DNA of 64,000 nt, taken from Tetracladium setigerum (taxonomy: Eukaryota > Ascomycota > Leotiomycetes > Helotiales). The stretch spans positions 1,736,001 through 1,800,000 of the forward strand of contig PZJY01000003.1 in the NCBI GenBank assembly GCA_031472005.1. The letters are read 5' to 3'. The translations under genes were made by a program, and so were the position numbers. A model generated the notes under the pieces. That model searched no databases, was not told the DNA's origin, and worked only from the letters and a program-made list of their open reading frames with translations. This document shows positions 35,550 through 46,839 of this stretch, in pieces; position 1 is the stretch's first letter; each line of letters begins with the position of its first letter.

Positions 35550-37319
35550 CATTTTTTGCCTATTGGATTAGGCTTATATGTTGATGATCAAATCATCGCA
35601 AAGATAAATCATCATCGAGGGTGCAGCTTGATGATGTGGTGGGTGGTGCTGGTGTTGTTGCTGTTGATGGTGGTGTTGATGATGGTGTTGATGATGTTGC
35701 CGAGCTTACATTTTCTTAGATCATGTTGGCCGAGGACGAGGATGAAGGGATTTTCGTATATCTTTCGCCCTATGAACTTGGTGAAAATGGGAGTGGAGTG
35801 CTCGTGGTCGTGGTCGTGGTTTCTTTACTTTTCCTTTCTCTTCTTCTCTTACCTCCATCGCCGTAGTAACACTGCCATGGACATGTTGAAACCTCGACGT
35901 TCAACCGTCGAGGCTACTAACTTGATTCAGATGTGGTATATAGATACAAACACTCCTTTAGAGCAGACCAGCAATGATACTTCATTCGCGAGCAATTACT
36001 TTTTGATGTGATATCATGCTTAGTGGTATATTTGAGCTGCTTCACTCTCCAAGTAAGGAGAAGCAAGAAGCGACAGTTTCCGCCACTTGACTTGTTGAAG
36101 ACTTATCCTCTCTTTTAACACCCTATAACATGTAGGGTTGGGACTGTGAATATTGTCACATCTGCTGAAGCTTTTCCCTAGAAGGGTTCGCTGCAACATA
36201 ATAATTGAGTACTGTTGATTGACATTCTCGACAGTCTCTTGAGATCCTAAAATTAAGATTTTGAAAATGAAAAGCCGGATATGTCTCTCGATAAGGTATT
36301 CCATTTTGAGTCGAACCATTGCTTGTAGGGAAGTGATATTCAAACATGGTGTGATATTACACCGAATATCAGCAGCTCTCGAAGAGCGGAATGGCAGTGA
36401 ACAAGGGTTGTTTTTGTATCTGTTTGTATATCCGATTGTCAGCATGTTGAGCATGTGTAGTGTGATGGATGGATGGATTTTGGCAAGTTTGGCAAGTGTG
36501 GTGCTAAGGTGGTTATTCGGGAGCCAAACTATGTTGGCTGTACCTCGCAGCTGGTGGTGGCATTAAGGTTCGTGGTGTCTGGAAGTATCTATCGTCAACT
36601 CCTCAACAACCGTTTCCCAAAAAGAAGCTACACTACCTATTTGAACAGTATATAGTTACCTATCTACCTACGTTGCAATGAGGATATAAAATTGCATATA
36701 TCTCACACAGTCGTGAGATTATCCTCGAGGGAGGGGGAAGTTCTGTCTCACCATTCTTGGCCCCGGAGTCATGTCCACATTCAACCAAAGTCCGGGGATG
36801 CGGGGAAAGCTCTCCACCAGCCTCTCCACAGGCTGCTCTCCACACTATGCGCATCCTCCTCCACTACTACTGCACCGAGCACACTCCCCCACGAAACCTC
36901 CCAAGAGGCGCCTTCAAATACGCTACGGTAATTGGTGCAAGATTCACGACTCTGCAACAGCTGCCTGAATGGGACGATGCCATGCGATGCCATGGTCGTG
37001 TCGATGGTAAAAGCGGCTATTTAGAAGTACCAGCACAGTACAGGACCAACACTCAAGTCCGTCCTCTCTTCGTAAACGACGGCGAGCACGAGCCTATATA
37101 GACTAACAAGACCTTCTTTCGTCTCGTTTACTTCTTCTCCTCCTCCTCTCCCGGCTCTTTCAAACCGATCCATCTCATTTCCATTGGAGCCTTGTACGAC
37201 GCGGACAGAAGAAGCTTGCTGAACTTGGCATGTAGACTCTCTGAGACATCGGGATACCGAGTCGAATCTGCACTCCTCGTCTTCTCCTTCCCAACCTCCA
37301 CAAATCATTTCGGACGACC
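35550..37319. other. Intergenic with GATG/GTT low-complexity tract
   Basis: Contains a GTTGATGGTGGT-type imperfect repeat (about 35645-35700) and a GTCGTG repeat (about 35803-35820), both just past the ATPase stop. No protein-like frame. The frame at 36757-37101 has no recognisable feature and lies in the likely promoter of the transhydrogenase gene. Confidence 0.45.
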
Positions 37320-40300
37320 ATGATAACCTCATCCACTATGCGGCCGGCAATCTGGAATTGTCGAGCTGGTATGCAGTCTGCAGCAGGTGCCGTTAAGCGT
37401 TCCACGAGTGCCAGCATAATCAGTGAGATAGATACAAATGACTGCATGCGAAGAACAGCTCTAACAACCATATCCTACAGCTCGCAGCATACGACCACTC
37501 TACCGACCAGCTCAGAACTGGCACAAAAGTAAGAAGTCGTTTCGTCCCCAGATCACTTCCCTCGTCCCCGTTCGTCACGCAAACGTCGAGCCGATCACCC
37601 ACACGACTACATCCCTCCGGTCATATCCACTCCATACTCCGAGATCACGATCGGTGTTTCTACGCGAAACCTTCCCGACGAGCGCCGCGTAGCACTGTCG
37701 CCTCAAAATGCTGCTCTGCTGCTCAAGAAGGGCTTCAAACGTATACTGGTCGAACGCGGGGCAGGAGCTGCAGCACAATTCACAGATGCGGCCTATGAGC
37801 GAGCAGGCGTCACGCTGGGAGAGAGCAAGACTGTGTGGTCCGAATCAGATATCGTGTTGAAGGTCAGAGCTCCAAGTTTCGACGGACCGCTGAGCGAGGT
37901 TGATCAACTGCGACCTGGAGCTACCGTTATTTCCTTCATTTATCCAAAGCAGAACGACAAGGTGGTGCAGAAGCTGGCAGCTATGGGCCAGACGAGTTTT
38001 GCTATGGATATGATTCCGAGAATTTCTAGGGCCAGGTTTTCGATGCTTTGAGGTAAGTGGTATTATGTTGGTATCCGGAAGGTACGGAATAACGATTCGA
38101 TTAGTTCAATGGCAAATATTGCAGGCTATAGAGCGGTCTTGGAGGCTTCAAATCATTTCGGAAGATTCATGACAGGACAGGTCACGGCAGCTGGGTGAGT
38201 TCATTTTCCACATTTTGAGGAGTCTGCTGACATTTTGTAGAAAGGTAAACTTTCCAAAATCGAAATAAGACTATGACTGACAATCCCAGATTCCCCCATG
38301 TAAAGTGCTTGTCATTGGAGCTGGTGTTGCAGGTCTGTCGGCAATCGCAACCGTAAGTTCATCCTCCTATTTCTTCCATAAAAATATGAACTATCTTAGG
38401 CCCGACGTCTTGGTGCAATTGTACGAGGATTTGATACCCGCCCCGCGGCACGTGAGCAAGTCCAGTCTCTAGGAGCGGAGTTCATTGAAGTGGAAATAGA
38501 GGAAGATGGTTCCGGAGCCGGCGGATATGCGAAGGAAATGTCCAAGGAGTTCATCGAGGCTGAGATGAAGCTGTTCTTGGAGCAATGCCGTGAAGTAGAT
38601 ATCGTGATCACAACTGCCTTGATTCCTGGAAGACCTGCTCCCAAATTGATTACCGAGGAGGTGAGTTCTACTGAGATCCATGATACACGACAAGTTCTGA
38701 TGACAGAAAGATGCTTGCAGCCATGAAACCTGGAAGTGTAGTGGTTGATCTTGCCGCTGAAAACGGTGGCAATTGTGTCGCAACTGTGCCTGGCAAACTT
38801 ATTGAACATCTGGGAGTTACTATCATCGGTTTGTGACCCGTGAAATCTACCTCGATACAGACTGACCTGTCTAGGGTACACCGATCTTCCATCTCGACTG
38901 CCCACGCAATCCTCGACCCTGTATTCCAATAACATCACAAAATTCCTGCTCTCCATGAATCCCGAAGACAAACACTTTGGAGTCGATCTCAAGGATGAAG
39001 TAGTACGTGTTCAATTGTGACCTACAAAGGCAAAATTGTCCCCACAGCTCCCAGACCAGCACCACCGCCCGCTCCAGCCCGTCCCGCAAATCCAGCACAC
39101 GATACTAAAGCAGCTGAAGTTTTAGCAATCACTCCATGGCAGAAAGCGACCAGAGAAGTTGCAACCGTAGGCGGTGGAATGGGACTCGCACTAGCATTGG
39201 GAAAGGCCACTGGCCCTATTTTCATGAGCAACGTGTTTACTTTTGCCCTGGCTGGATTGATTGGCTATAGAACTGTTTGGGGGTCACTCCTGCTCTACAC
39301 TCTCCGTTGATGAGTGTTACTAATGCTATTTCTGGTGAGTAGTCCAAGCTAACACAAGGAGTGTACTAAGTTGTATTTAGGTATGGTTGGGTTGGTGGTT
39401 TTTTCATCATGGGTGGAGGATTTATTCCACATACATTCCGCAAGTTCTTGGTGCATTATCAGTTCTGCTAGCATTCGTTAATGTCTCTGGTGGATTTGTG
39501 ATCACCAAGCGCATGTTAGACATGTTTAAACGTAAGTTTGTGCCAGATAAGTCTTATCATTTCTGACATTATTAGGTCCTAACGATCTCCCAGTATCCAT
39601 GGCTATACGGTGTTCCAGGCATTTTATTGCTGGAGGTTACATCGCTGCTGCAAGTACTGGTATGGCAGGTTTGGTACAAGCGGGATATCTGACCAGTTTC
39701 TTTCTCTGCATTGGTTCTCTTTCCGGGTTGGCATCACAACAACTGCTGCGCCAAGGAAATAATCTGGGTATATTGGGTGTCAGCACTGGTATTCTAGCAT
39801 CTCTGGGAGCTGTGGGCTTCCCTACGGATGTACTTGTGCAATTTGCTGGTTTTGCTGCCATGGGCAGTCTGCTGGTAAGTTTTGGAGATTGTAAAACCAA
39901 TACCTTACTGATTAAATTAGGTCTGGCGATTGGACGACGCACTACGGCCACTGATTTGCCACAAACAGTCGCTGCATTGCACTCGGTGGTTGGATGGCAG
40001 CGGTTTTGACAAGTGTCGGAAGTGTCATGGCCACATCGGAGGCGATATCTCGATGCTGCATCTCGTCTCTGGTTCCTGGGAGTGTTGATTGGTAAGCTCT
40101 ACTGTTTCATTAAATTGCATCTACTAACGGTCCTCAGGTGGTGTCCATTCACGGGATCTATTGTCGCTTTCCTCAAACTCGCTGGGAAGATGTCCTCAAA
40201 GCCAGTCAAACTCCCTGGCCCTCGACATGCACTCAACTCCTCCTCATGGGCTTGAACATCGCAACATTTGGCACCTTCCTTGCTCTTGCCCCAGGTGCTC

Positions 40301-41138
40301 CTCTTATTGGTGCTGCATGTTTGGCTGGAAATGCACTTCTCAGTTTCCTGAAAGGTTACACGACTACCGCTGCAATTGGCGGTGCTGATATGCGTATGTA
40401 TCTCCCAGATATCTATTTAACAATCCTTAATACACTAAATAGCCGTCGTAATCACGGTCTTGAACGCTTATTCTGGATTCGCTCTTGTCGCCGAAGGTTT
40501 ATGCTCAACAATTCCTCCTCACAACAATCGGATCTCTCATCGGTGTCTCTGGTTTATTCTGTCCTACATAATGTGTGTGCCATGAATCGCTCGCTAACCA
40601 ATGTAATATCGGCGGTATACCGGCTTCAACCACCACAGACTCGAATATAAAGTTGAAGGGACAATCACGAAGACAACATTGAAGATACCGCCGATGCGTT
40701 AGCAACTGCCGACAGCGTTATCATTGTCGTAGGTTACGTATGGCAGTTGCAAAGGCGCAGTATGCAATAACGACATAACGAGAATGTTAAAACATAAAGG
40801 TGTAACGTCAGATTCGCCATCCATCCGTTTGCGGAAGAATGCTGGACAATGTAACGTAATTGCAGCAGAAGCATCAGTTCCATATGATAGTACGTACTAT
40901 AACTACGTCCCCCCTCCCCCTTCTTCTTACTCCATCCCACCACCCCTCAACTAGACCAAATCCAATCCATCCATCTAACCACTCAACTCAAAAAACAGTC
41001 GTCCTCGAATGGACGAAATCAACGACGACTTCCCACCACAGATCTCACCCTCGTCATCGGCGCAACGACACCGTGAACCCATCGCCATGGAACGGGCTCA
41101 TCTATCGCAGGCATGCCGGTCTTGCACGCTTGGAAGAG
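37320..41138 (+). CDS. Proton-translocating NAD(P)+ transhydrogenase, 3' end in the gap, many indels
   Basis: The mitochondrial inner-membrane enzyme that couples proton entry to hydride transfer from NADH to NADP+, here one chain in the order dI - membrane domain - dIII. dI begins around EITIGVSTRNLPDERRVALS (about 37650) and contains MANIAGYRAV, GAGVAGLSAIA (NAD-binding), GFDTRPAAREQ and VVVDLAAENGGN. Membrane helices follow ([40 protein letters not shown]). dIII shows VIIVVGYG and IHPVCGRMPGQCNV. Well-supported exon ends: donor at 38053, exon 38105-38194, 4-nt exon 38241-38244, exon 38290-38352, exon 38400-38660, exon about 38711-38828, exon from 38875. Single-base losses are inferred at about 38032, 39009, 39282, 39395 and 39440, with at least five more beyond. 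The start is unresolved (ATG 37320 or 37338, with a stop at 37530 before conserved sequence). The C-terminus is lost in the N gap. Confidence 0.88.
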
Positions 41139-41579
41139 NNNNNNNNNNNNNNNNNNNNNNNNNNNNNNNNNNNNNNNNNNNNNNNNNNNNNNNNNNNNNN
41201 NNNNNNNNNNNNNNNNNNNNNNNNNNNNNNNNNNNNNNNNNNNNNNNNNNNNNNNNNNNNNNNNNNNNNNNNNNNNNNNNNNNNNNNNNNNNNNNNNNNN
41301 NNNNNNNNNNNNNNNNNNNNNNNNNNNNNNNNNNNNNNNNNNNNNNNNNNNNNNNNNNNNNNNNNNNNNNNNNNNNNNNNNNNNNNNNNNNNNNNNNNNN
41401 NNNNNNNNNNNNNNNNNNNNNNNNNNNNNNNNNNNNNNNNNNNNNNNNNNNNNNNNNNNNNNNNNNNNNNNNNNNNNNNNNNNNNNNNNNNNNNNNNNNN
41501 NNNNNNNNNNNNNNNNNNNNNNNNNNNNNNNNNNNNNNNNNNNNNNNNNNNNNNNNNNNNNNNNNNNNNNNNNNNNNNN
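41139..41579. other. Assembly gap (441 N)
   Basis: An unbroken run of N. The transhydrogenase enters it after GMPVLHAWK, about 45 residues short of a normal C-terminus, so the missing coding end would need roughly 140 bases and fits inside the gap. Open frames that appear to cross the gap are meaningless. Confidence 0.99.
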
Positions 41580-42308
41580 ATGCATTATTTTACATTACAA
41601 CACATAAGATTTTGCATCATTTTTCGTCATCGCATGTATGCATTCTAGAGTACGTGTGGCATATATAAGAAAGACAGAGATTTTTAGATTGTGAAAGATG
41701 GGAGAGAAAGAGATTGTCACTTGTGGATTTGCTTCATATTTTTCTTAAGTCCTTTCTTGGGGGGGAGAATGTTTGGGATTTTTTGCTTGTTTTGTTTTGA
41801 TTTTTTGATTTAGGTTCGGAAGGAAGGGGCTTTCGTTTGTGATCGTTGGTTTTTGTTGTGCTTGCTGGGTTTGGTTTGATAAGTTTTGGATGTGGTGTGA
41901 TGACATGGATGGAACTGGGAATGGATAGGACTGGATGGGATGGAATGACGGAATGATATCCTCATATACTTGGATGAGAAATAGGTAGTTACCTAGCTAA
42001 GTAGGTAATTAAACAAGGTAGTTATTTTTCTTCTGACCCCGTTCCTTCTGTTGTTAATACTTGTCGTGTAATGAAAGCTGTAGGCAGGAGTTGCAGGTGG
42101 CTAATATCACGAGGCAACCTTGACCATGTGTAAAACTCCCTCCCGACGCCACTTCCCCCTCTCACTCCTTTAAACATAACAAACGTGGAAAAACCTTGAC
42201 ATTCTGTCTCAACCCCCACCCCCCGATCCGATCATTCTAAGGTACAAAGACTGTAACCGACACTCTTCCTTGTTTTCTATATCTTGCTATGCGAGTCCTC
42301 CATCCGCT
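41580..42308. other. Intergenic after the gap
   Basis: T-rich sequence with TTTGTTTTG and GGATGGGATGGAATG low-complexity tracts, probably the 3' flank of both the transhydrogenase and the convergent coiled-coil gene. No supported gene. Confidence 0.45.
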
Positions 42309-43534
42309 TCAGTTGTTCCCGTTGACACCCATCTGGTGCATTTTTGTTGTGAGAGTGTCGAACTTGACTTGAAGTTCATCGCGTTCATTCATCACTTCGT
42401 CGACTTGCTTGATTAGCTCATCAATTTGTCCTCTCAGATATTCATTATCTTTGCCTTGCTTAGTTGTTGGGTCATACTCTGGTGCCTTTGCGCTCGACAC
42501 CGCGGTGGTTGATCCTTTCTGAGCTTTTCGGGCTTCAAGTTGAGCCTTGTTGAGCAAGTTGCACATCTTATTCAGCTCTTTCTCTTTGGCTTGCATATCA
42601 ACCGCGTACTTCGTGTTGAGATTGTTGATCGTAGCAGTTGACTCTGTAATTGATTTCTCGTAGCTCTCAATCTTGGTATTCCATGTTTTCTTTTCGTTGC
42701 GAAGGCGGCTGAGTTCAATATTGAGATTGGGATTGTTCTCATTCGCTTGAGCACCACCACTGATCTCGGATTTTCGTTGTTGATGTGCTGCTACAAGTTC
42801 GGATTTAGGGATCACTGGCGCATTTCGTCGTATATGATTAGTCCTCTTCTGGTTGTTGGATCTGGATAAATATTGTTCCAGGGGATTTGTGTATGATCGC
42901 GAGCCGGCAAAGCCCCAATAAAACCATCCGCCTTGCTCAGATCCGCCATCAGATAGCCCGCAAGTCCCAGAAGCAACTTCGCACCATGTCGCAAGCCACC
43001 AGAACCTCGAGTCATCCCATCGAACAAAGCCTTCTCGCTCGCATCAGTGAGCAAAAGACACTGATTCGCATCCCGATGCAAGTTGTAACGTATCGTGCTC
43101 AATAAACACTTTGCCATTGTAAGCTCAATCTCTCTCGTTGACTTTTTGCGGTCAATGCCCTTGAACCACTCCGCAATGGCTGTTCGTGACTCCTTGGTGT
43201 ACGCTATTAACTTACGACCATAGCATTTCAAAGCCAGGTCAGCCTCTTCAATCGTGATCGTAGCGTTTTCCTTCTTGTCTGCCGTCGCTTGTTCATACGC
43301 GGTTTGAAGCGTACCCATGTGAGTGAAGCTAGTTACGAGGATTTCAATCTCCATAACTTGGTGCTGGGCAGAAGGGCTGGAATTCATGATCGAAATATTG
43401 GATAGAGAGTCCAGCTGACCAAGAGAGAAGTAGGTAGCTATCAGTTGGAAGACCTGTTCAAGAGTTAGTTTTAAACTATTACAAAAGTAAATGAAAGGTG
43501 TTGTGAAGGTCTTTGCCGACGATAATCTTTTCAA
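42309..43534 (-). CDS. Coiled-coil protein of unknown function, one frame break
   Basis: About 408 residues if the break near 42818-42820 is read as one missing base: the first frame reads PTTRRGLIIYDEMRQ and stops, while the next frame continues PVIPKSELVAAHQQRKSE with no Met of its own. The N-terminal two thirds are helical and soluble (TIEEADLALKCYGRKLIAYTK, GIDRKKSTREIELTMAKCLL, GLRHGAKLLLGLAGYLMADL). The last 120 residues are a clear heptad-rich coiled coil (NIELSRLRNEKKTWNTKIE, EYLRGQIDELIKQVDEVM). No signal peptide. The start could be 43534, Met50 (43387, MNSSPSAQHQ), or an upstream exon, since an acceptor-like CTTGAACAG precedes VFQLIATYF. I recognise no family. Confidence 0.6.
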
Positions 43535-43857
43535 AGCTTAACCGAAAATAAATATACTCACAAACGTCGAATGTCGTCAGGACAGGTTATATGGAGAGAT
43601 GTTGCCAGTTGAATAGTTTAATTGCTAGATATCGGGAAAGACAAATCTGCTGCTAGGTGCAAGTTGGTGGTATTATATATTTCAAACGTAAATATAAGGG
43701 TCCGGTTTTATGCATGCCCTTCGAGCTTCGAATCAACCCTCTCGCTAAGACTAGGGCATAAAGGATCAAGTCTCTGATTGAGGAACATCAACAAAGGTGA
43801 ATGCGTCGGACTTGACTCCTGGGACATCGTAACCTCGCAGGAACAAAAAGACGTGCG

Positions 43858-45989
43858 TCATGCACGAAACCCTTTCAAATCCATTGACTTCCCCAATGAA
43901 AAGCAAAAGCTAAAAAGTGAACAATGAGAGACTCCAAACCCATCAGACACATGTGTATGAATCAAAGTTAAATTACAAACCTTTGACCGACAAATCCTCC
44001 CATCAATGTCTTTCCACGCCTCACCACCCACACAGAATGAACACCAGAACACCCCCGAAGGATCAAGCGTCTTCTTAATTCTCAAAAGTCTTTCGTAATT
44101 CAGCCCCCAAAATGCTTGTTGATGATCGGGTTCATTTGGGTCGGCTTCGTTAATGTATGACCCCGAATCGGGTGCCAATTCTCGGAGAGTTGCGATGTAC
44201 TTATTAGTTAGAAGGTCATGTTGTTGCGCTTGGATGGTAGGCGAAAACGGTGGAAACCTGATGCCGAGTACTATTATATTTTATTGCAATTAGCTGCGCT
44301 ATCTTTTACCAATAGGAAACGAAAGATACTTAAAGGATGGGAAGATATTGGGAAAACATACTCGTATGGACATAAGCCTTCCTCCAAGCTGGATTGACAG
44401 CATTTCCACCGCCAGGTATGGAACTGGTATTATGTACACCAGGTCCTCCAACCAGATGCGCCGTAATATAACCACTCTCAGCAGCTTCAATTAGAGCTTT
44501 TCTCAATGCGGCTTTGTCGGCTGTAAGTGCCTTTTTGTCAAGAAGACGGGAGCCAATGATTGCATTTTCACCTCCGTTCTCAGGACCATTGTTATCTTTG
44601 AAGTGAGCGTAGAAGTCAGGATATTCAGTGGCAGTAACAGACTTGATCCATGGGACTGATGGGTCCACTGAGGCCGTGGCTTGGTCGATTGTGGAATTGA
44701 TAGCAGCAAGTAGCGATGCGGTGGTATTTTCCGGGTGAATGAGGGGCATTTGGAACACTGCTTGGAAGCCATGGACAAGAAAGGGGATTTGGTATTCCGA
44801 TGCATTGAAATTTGGCGCTAGACTGGTGTATCCTGCTATGCCGTTGTCTGCAAGTGAGGGGAAGAGCGAGAGAAGTGTTGTCATTGCTGTGAAGTATTCG
44901 TCGGTGTTGGTATTGGGAGTTGCTAGGAGTACGAAAACAACCGTGTATTTAGTAGCTGGGAAGGCCTTGATGGTCACTGAGGTCATGACGCCGAAGGTTG
45001 AGCCTCCTCCCTAGAATTCTGTCAACATTGTAGACATTGTAACAAAGAGAGGCACAGCAACTCACGCCTCGCATGGCCCAGAACAGATCCTTGTTCAAAC
45101 ATTCATTTGCGACCACAATCCCACCGTTCGGAGTGACAACCTCTATTTCAAGAACCTGATCGGCCGCAAGGCCAAAGTTAGGGCTTATTGCTCCGTGCCC
45201 ACCACCAGACAGGTAACCGCCTAAACCGACTGTTGCCGCGCCTCCTGAGACGATTGTGAGGTTTCTTTTTGAAGCCTCTTCATCAATCTCAATCATGGGG
45301 ACGCCAGCTGCCACTGTGATTGCTGCCGTATTGGTTTTATGTTTAGAACAGAACTTTGGCGTGAAAGTTCCCTTCTCGTGGAATTTCATGCCTTGAATGT
45401 GATGGGTCCAGATTGAGAGAGAATTCGGTGCCGTGGACCTTCGGATAGATCAACACCACAACGACTGGATAGTGATCGCTGAGATAGTTTGAACTTACCT
45501 GCCGAGATAATCGTGACCAGTTCCCTTTACAATGAGCCTGACACCCGTCTTCCGTGCAAAGTCCACGCCCTTCTTCACATCCTGAGCACTTGTGGCATTT
45601 ACAACATAAACAGGATAGCCTGCACCACTGCAAGGTAGTCCCACAATCGGGATACACGTATCATTGTTCCAATTGTTGAGAGTGTTGCTTACTGGATCAG
45701 CTGCATGAAATGCGTTCTGGTTCCAGTTTTTGAGAACGCTTGGGCAGAGAAGGGGGTTGAAAGTTGGGTATGTTGGGTGACAGACTCCTCCAGGGGCAAC
45801 TGGTGAAATCAATCGACCAGAGAGTGAGATATTCAGGACCGTCCACTCCCAAAGCGATGGCCAAGATCTGTCGCCGGGAATTGGTTTGCATTTTGAGTAA
45901 TAGTTTCTTTCTCCTCGGTCTGGGTGGCCAGATGTGAAAGCCAGAAGCTGGAGGATGTATGTGAACATGGTGAGAGTCTGTGAGCTCAT
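43858..45989 (-). CDS. Secreted FAD-linked oxidoreductase (berberine-bridge / PCMH type)
   Basis: A vanillyl-alcohol-oxidase-superfamily flavoenzyme, probably oxidising sugars or secondary metabolites outside the cell. About 641 residues. An N-terminal hydrophobic segment (MFTYILQLLAFTSG) is a plausible signal peptide. The FAD-binding PCMH domain includes PVYVVNATSAQDVKKGVDFA, the flavin-loop histidine in GTGHDYLGRS, VSGGAATVGLGGYLSGGGHG and WAMRGGGGSTFGV. The C-terminal BBE domain reads YINEADPNEPDHQQAFWG followed by NYERLLRIKKTLDP. Exons: 45989-45499, 45438-45066, 45010-44362 and 44270-43858; all junctions keep frame and no indel is needed. After GGEAWKDIDGRICRSK the last 35 residues look non-conserved, so a further intron beginning at GTTTGT is possible. 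N-glycosylation sequons (NATS, NNTD-like) are present. It lies 850 bases downstream of a secreted esterase on the same strand. Substrate unknown. Confidence 0.88.
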
Positions 45990-46839
45990 TCTGTCAGTAT
46001 GATTTCTGGCTCCGCAATTGAAAGAGTAAGGAAGTCGTGTCTACACACATACAGGGAAATTTGGTGTTGCTTACAGCTTTTATACTTCAAAAAACGGACC
46101 TATGTGTTCACCGGGCAAATTAGTTCTGATCATACAAAAGACGGTCCAGAAATTGAGATTTTTGAATCGCTTCGGTGATTCTTGCAGAAGGAGTGAGTGA
46201 TTGGCTCAGCCGTATTCAAAGTGCCCAGGGATGTGAGATGAAAGTAAGCATTGCAGAGTGCGACTTCATTTGCCCGGTTGTCGAAGATGTGCATTTATTT
46301 GAGGCTAATAAATTGTCCGATGGGGCCTCTTCATGCCAGTGGCCGAGAATTGATCAACCCAAGAAATATCCGAGATGCGAAGATGCTTGCAATGATCTTA
46401 ACTTTCTGGTATCGGCATCTTGATTGTGGCATATAAGAAACGTCATGAGCATGTCAGAGTGACGAATTGCCACGCACTGTTCCACGAATATCGGCACAAC
46501 TTTCGAGATGATTACAGATGAAGAAGTGTGCAAGAAAGAAGACAAGGGACATTTTACCCCGCCATGCTTCTGCACGTGATCTACTGTATCTCGAGACAAA
46601 CATCTCCCCCAACCAGGTTTTATATCGCGACAGTGGCAGAGGAAACAATGAAAGTCATTGGAACGGTGGAGAGAATACCTGGTCCCAAAAATCAAGAGAG
46701 TTGGCCGCACGCTAAATAATCCGGGACATAATCTCAGGCTAAGGCGGCAGACTCTAGCTCTGCGACCCTAAGAAATAACAACTTTGATAGTCTTAGTTAC
46801 ACTTAAGTAGTATATATCACAACCGCTTCCTCCACCATC
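45990..46839. other. Intergenic between secreted enzymes
   Basis: Promoter side of the FAD oxidase and 3' flank of the esterase. Short open frames on both strands (46175-46423, 46354-46710) have no protein-like features. Confidence 0.45.

Noticed and set aside
40860..41668. Open frames crossing the N run
   Set aside because: They are open only because N codons are not read as stops; the left part is transhydrogenase in a wrong frame.
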